Positions 4,890 to 6,240 of a stretch of DNA of 6,240 nt are shown piece by piece. A program made the position numbers and the translations under genes. The first letter of the stretch is position 1. Each line of letters begins with the position of its first letter. Location: the NCBI GenBank assembly GCA_028717505.1, contig JAQUNQ010000064.1:1-6240 (forward strand), given 5' to 3'. The notes under the pieces are model-generated. The model had not been told where the DNA came from. It worked only from the letters and a program-made list of their open reading frames with translations, and ran no database searches. The DNA comes from Candidatus Peribacteraceae bacterium (GTDB taxonomy: Bacteria > Patescibacteriota > Gracilibacteria > Peribacterales > Peribacteraceae).

Positions 4890-6240
4890 ATGACCGTGCA
4901 GCAGATCTGCCGCAACTCGTGGTGCAAGCAATCCTTCGAGGTCACCGACGACGATCTCGCCTTCTATGACCAGGTATCCCCCGTGTTCGGAGGCAAAAAA
5001 TACGCCATTCCCCCGCCCACCCTCTGCCCCGACTGCCGGCAGCAGCGACGACTCTCCTTCTGCAACGAGTTCAATCTCTCTCCGGGGAGCTGCGCCCTCT
5101 GCAAGAAGCGGACCCTCTCGCAATTCTCGCCGAAAAGCCTCGTTCCCTACTACTGCCGCGAGTGCTGGCACAGCGACAAGTGGGATGCCCACACGTATGG
5201 ACGCGCAGTCGACTTCAGCCGCCCCTTCTTCGAGCAGCTCCATGAGCTCAAATTGCGTGTCCCCTCTCTCGCATTGGACGTGCAAGGTGAGCTCCAGAAC
5301 TGTGATTACATCCACTACGCCGGCTCCTCCAAGAATTCCTATCTCATCATGCACGCGGATTTCTGCGAGGATTGCATGTACGGCTACGGCTTCAAGCACG
5401 ACCGCTCCTGTATGGACGGTTTCTATAACCTCCAGTGCGAGCTCCTCTATGACTGCATCGACTGCAATGCATCGTACGGACTCATCCACTGTCAGGACTG
5501 CATCAATTGCCACTCGAGTGCGTTCCTCCGCGACTGCATCGGGTGCAAGAGCTGCTTCCTCTGCGCGGGACTGCGCAACAAGGAGTACTGCCTCGAGAAC
5601 GAGCAGCTCACCAAAGAGGAATACGGGAAGCGCCTGCAGACCATCGACCTAGGCTCATCCGCGCAGTACCAAAAGTGTGCGGCGCGACGGAAGGAGATCG
5701 AACGAGAACACCCCTTCAAGGAATTCCACGGACACAACACGGAACGCTGCTCGGGGGATTATCTGGTAAGCTGCAAGGACACGCACGCGAGCTTCGACTG
5801 CGAGGACGTGGAGCGCGCCAAGTTCTGCTATCAGGTCGTCACGGGCGCGAAGAACGTCTACGACATCTACCAGTACGGCCTGAAATTGCAGGAATCTCTC
5901 GAGTGCACGATCTCGGGGGAGAACAGCTATCACCTCCTCTTCACGCTCGGCGGCAACGTGAGCTGCTCCGATCTCCTGTACTGCTGGTACATGGAAAATT
6001 CCAAGAACTGCTTCGGCTGCGTCAATATGACCCACGCGTCGTACTGCATTCTGAACAAGCAGTACACGAAAGAAGAATATGAGAATCTGGTGCCGAAGAT
6101 CATCGAACGCATGCGAACCGACAAAGAATGGGGGGAATTCCTGCCATCCTCGCTGTCCCTCTTCGGGTACAACAAGACCTCGGCGCAGGTGTACTACCCG
6201 CTGACCGCCGCGGATGCGGAGGCGAAAGGTTGGAAATGGG
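4890..6240 (+). CDS. Cysteine-rich multi-zinc-ribbon paralog, 3' end off window
   Basis: The first 450 residues of a paralog of the preceding protein, with 35 cysteines visible and no stop before the window edge. The N-terminal module has two intact metal sites: C7, C12, C46, C49 and then C68, C71, C89, C92. The second site has lost three of four cysteines in the upstream paralog. Cys-dense block 1 spans about 138-234, with runs CxxCxxC (201-207) and CxxCxxCxxC (216-225), followed by CLENEQLTKEEYG (234-246). A Cys-poorer section (263-365) leads to C374, C377, C386 and NKQYTKEEYE (389-398), then a WGEF and YYPL region matching the upstream protein. The C-terminal ribbon would lie beyond the window. 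ATG 4890 is used; GTG at 4896 aligns exactly with the paralog's start (VQQIC against MQKTC) and is an alternative. Function unknown; tandem duplication with divergence is clear. Confidence 0.88.
   Translation, partial: MTVQQICRNSWCKQSFEVTDDDLAFYDQVSPVFGGKKYAIPPPTLCPDCRQQRRLSFCNEFNLSPGSCALCKKRTLSQFSPKSLVPYYCRECWHSDKWDAHTYGRAVDFSRPFFEQLHELKLRVPSLALDVQGELQNCDYIHYAGSSKNSYLIMHADFCEDCMYGYGFKHDRSCMDGFYNLQCELLYDCIDCNASYGLIHCQDCINCHSSAFLRDCIGCKSCFLCAGLRNKEYCLENEQLTKEEYGKRLQTIDLGSSAQYQKCAARRKEIEREHPFKEFHGHNTERCSGDYLVSCKDTHASFDCEDVERAKFCYQVVTGAKNVYDIYQYGLKLQESLECTISGENSYHLLFTLGGNVSCSDLLYCWYMENSKNCFGCVNMTHASYCILNKQYTKEEYENLVPKIIERMRTDKEWGEFLPSSLSLFGYNKTSAQVYYPLTAADAEAKGWKW

Noticed and set aside
4869..5513. 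214-residue minus-strand open frame opposite the second Cys-rich gene
   Set aside because: It has the same antisense composition artefact and no start context or motifs.

Overview
The window is GC-rich and gene-dense, with short intergenic gaps. It holds two themes: a divergent cluster of mevalonate-pathway genes (1-3043) and two tandem paralogs of a large, uncharacterised cysteine-rich zinc-ribbon protein (3064-6240). Large proteins of this kind (an N-terminal C-P-D-C-R-Q-Q-R-R ribbon, a Cys-dense core, a C-terminal ribbon ending CYLKEVY) are, as far as I recall, typical of Candidate Phyla Radiation bacteria. With a mevalonate pathway and high GC, a Peregrinibacteria/Peribacteria-like genome is my best guess. 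UGA clearly acts as a stop in two genes, which argues against the UGA-Gly lineages (Gracilibacteria, Absconditabacteria). The assignment is inference.

Layout. Minus strand, reading leftward from the divergent junction at about 1850: mevalonate kinase (854-1825), then after 19 bp a diphosphomevalonate-decarboxylase-like gene (834 to the left edge, incomplete). Plus strand: class I HMG-CoA reductase (1880-3043), then after 20 bp the first cysteine-rich protein (3064-4731), a 158-bp intergenic region, and a second cysteine-rich paralog (4890 to the right edge, incomplete). HMG-CoA reductase makes mevalonate, mevalonate kinase phosphorylates it, and the decarboxylase would yield an isopentenyl product. 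No phosphomevalonate kinase is visible here. The decarboxylase has Asn where the family normally has its catalytic Asp.

The cysteine-rich proteins are the least understood part. In the first, the N-terminal and C-terminal ends are copies of the same double zinc-ribbon module, and each copy has kept a different metal site. Between them lie two Cys-dense blocks with cysteines every 3 and every 12 residues, suggesting a solenoid. The 158-bp gap between the paralogs is unusually structured. It holds an inverted repeat over the stop codon, a short element flanked by an 8-bp direct repeat, a relic of the 3' end of a third paralog (ECYLKEVY-stop), and two 12-bp-stem hairpins whose 11-nt loops are exact reverse complements of each other.

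None of the five genes has a convincing Shine-Dalgarno sequence at normal spacing. Three or four have a -10-like hexamer 6 to 9 nt before the ATG, as expected for leaderless transcripts.
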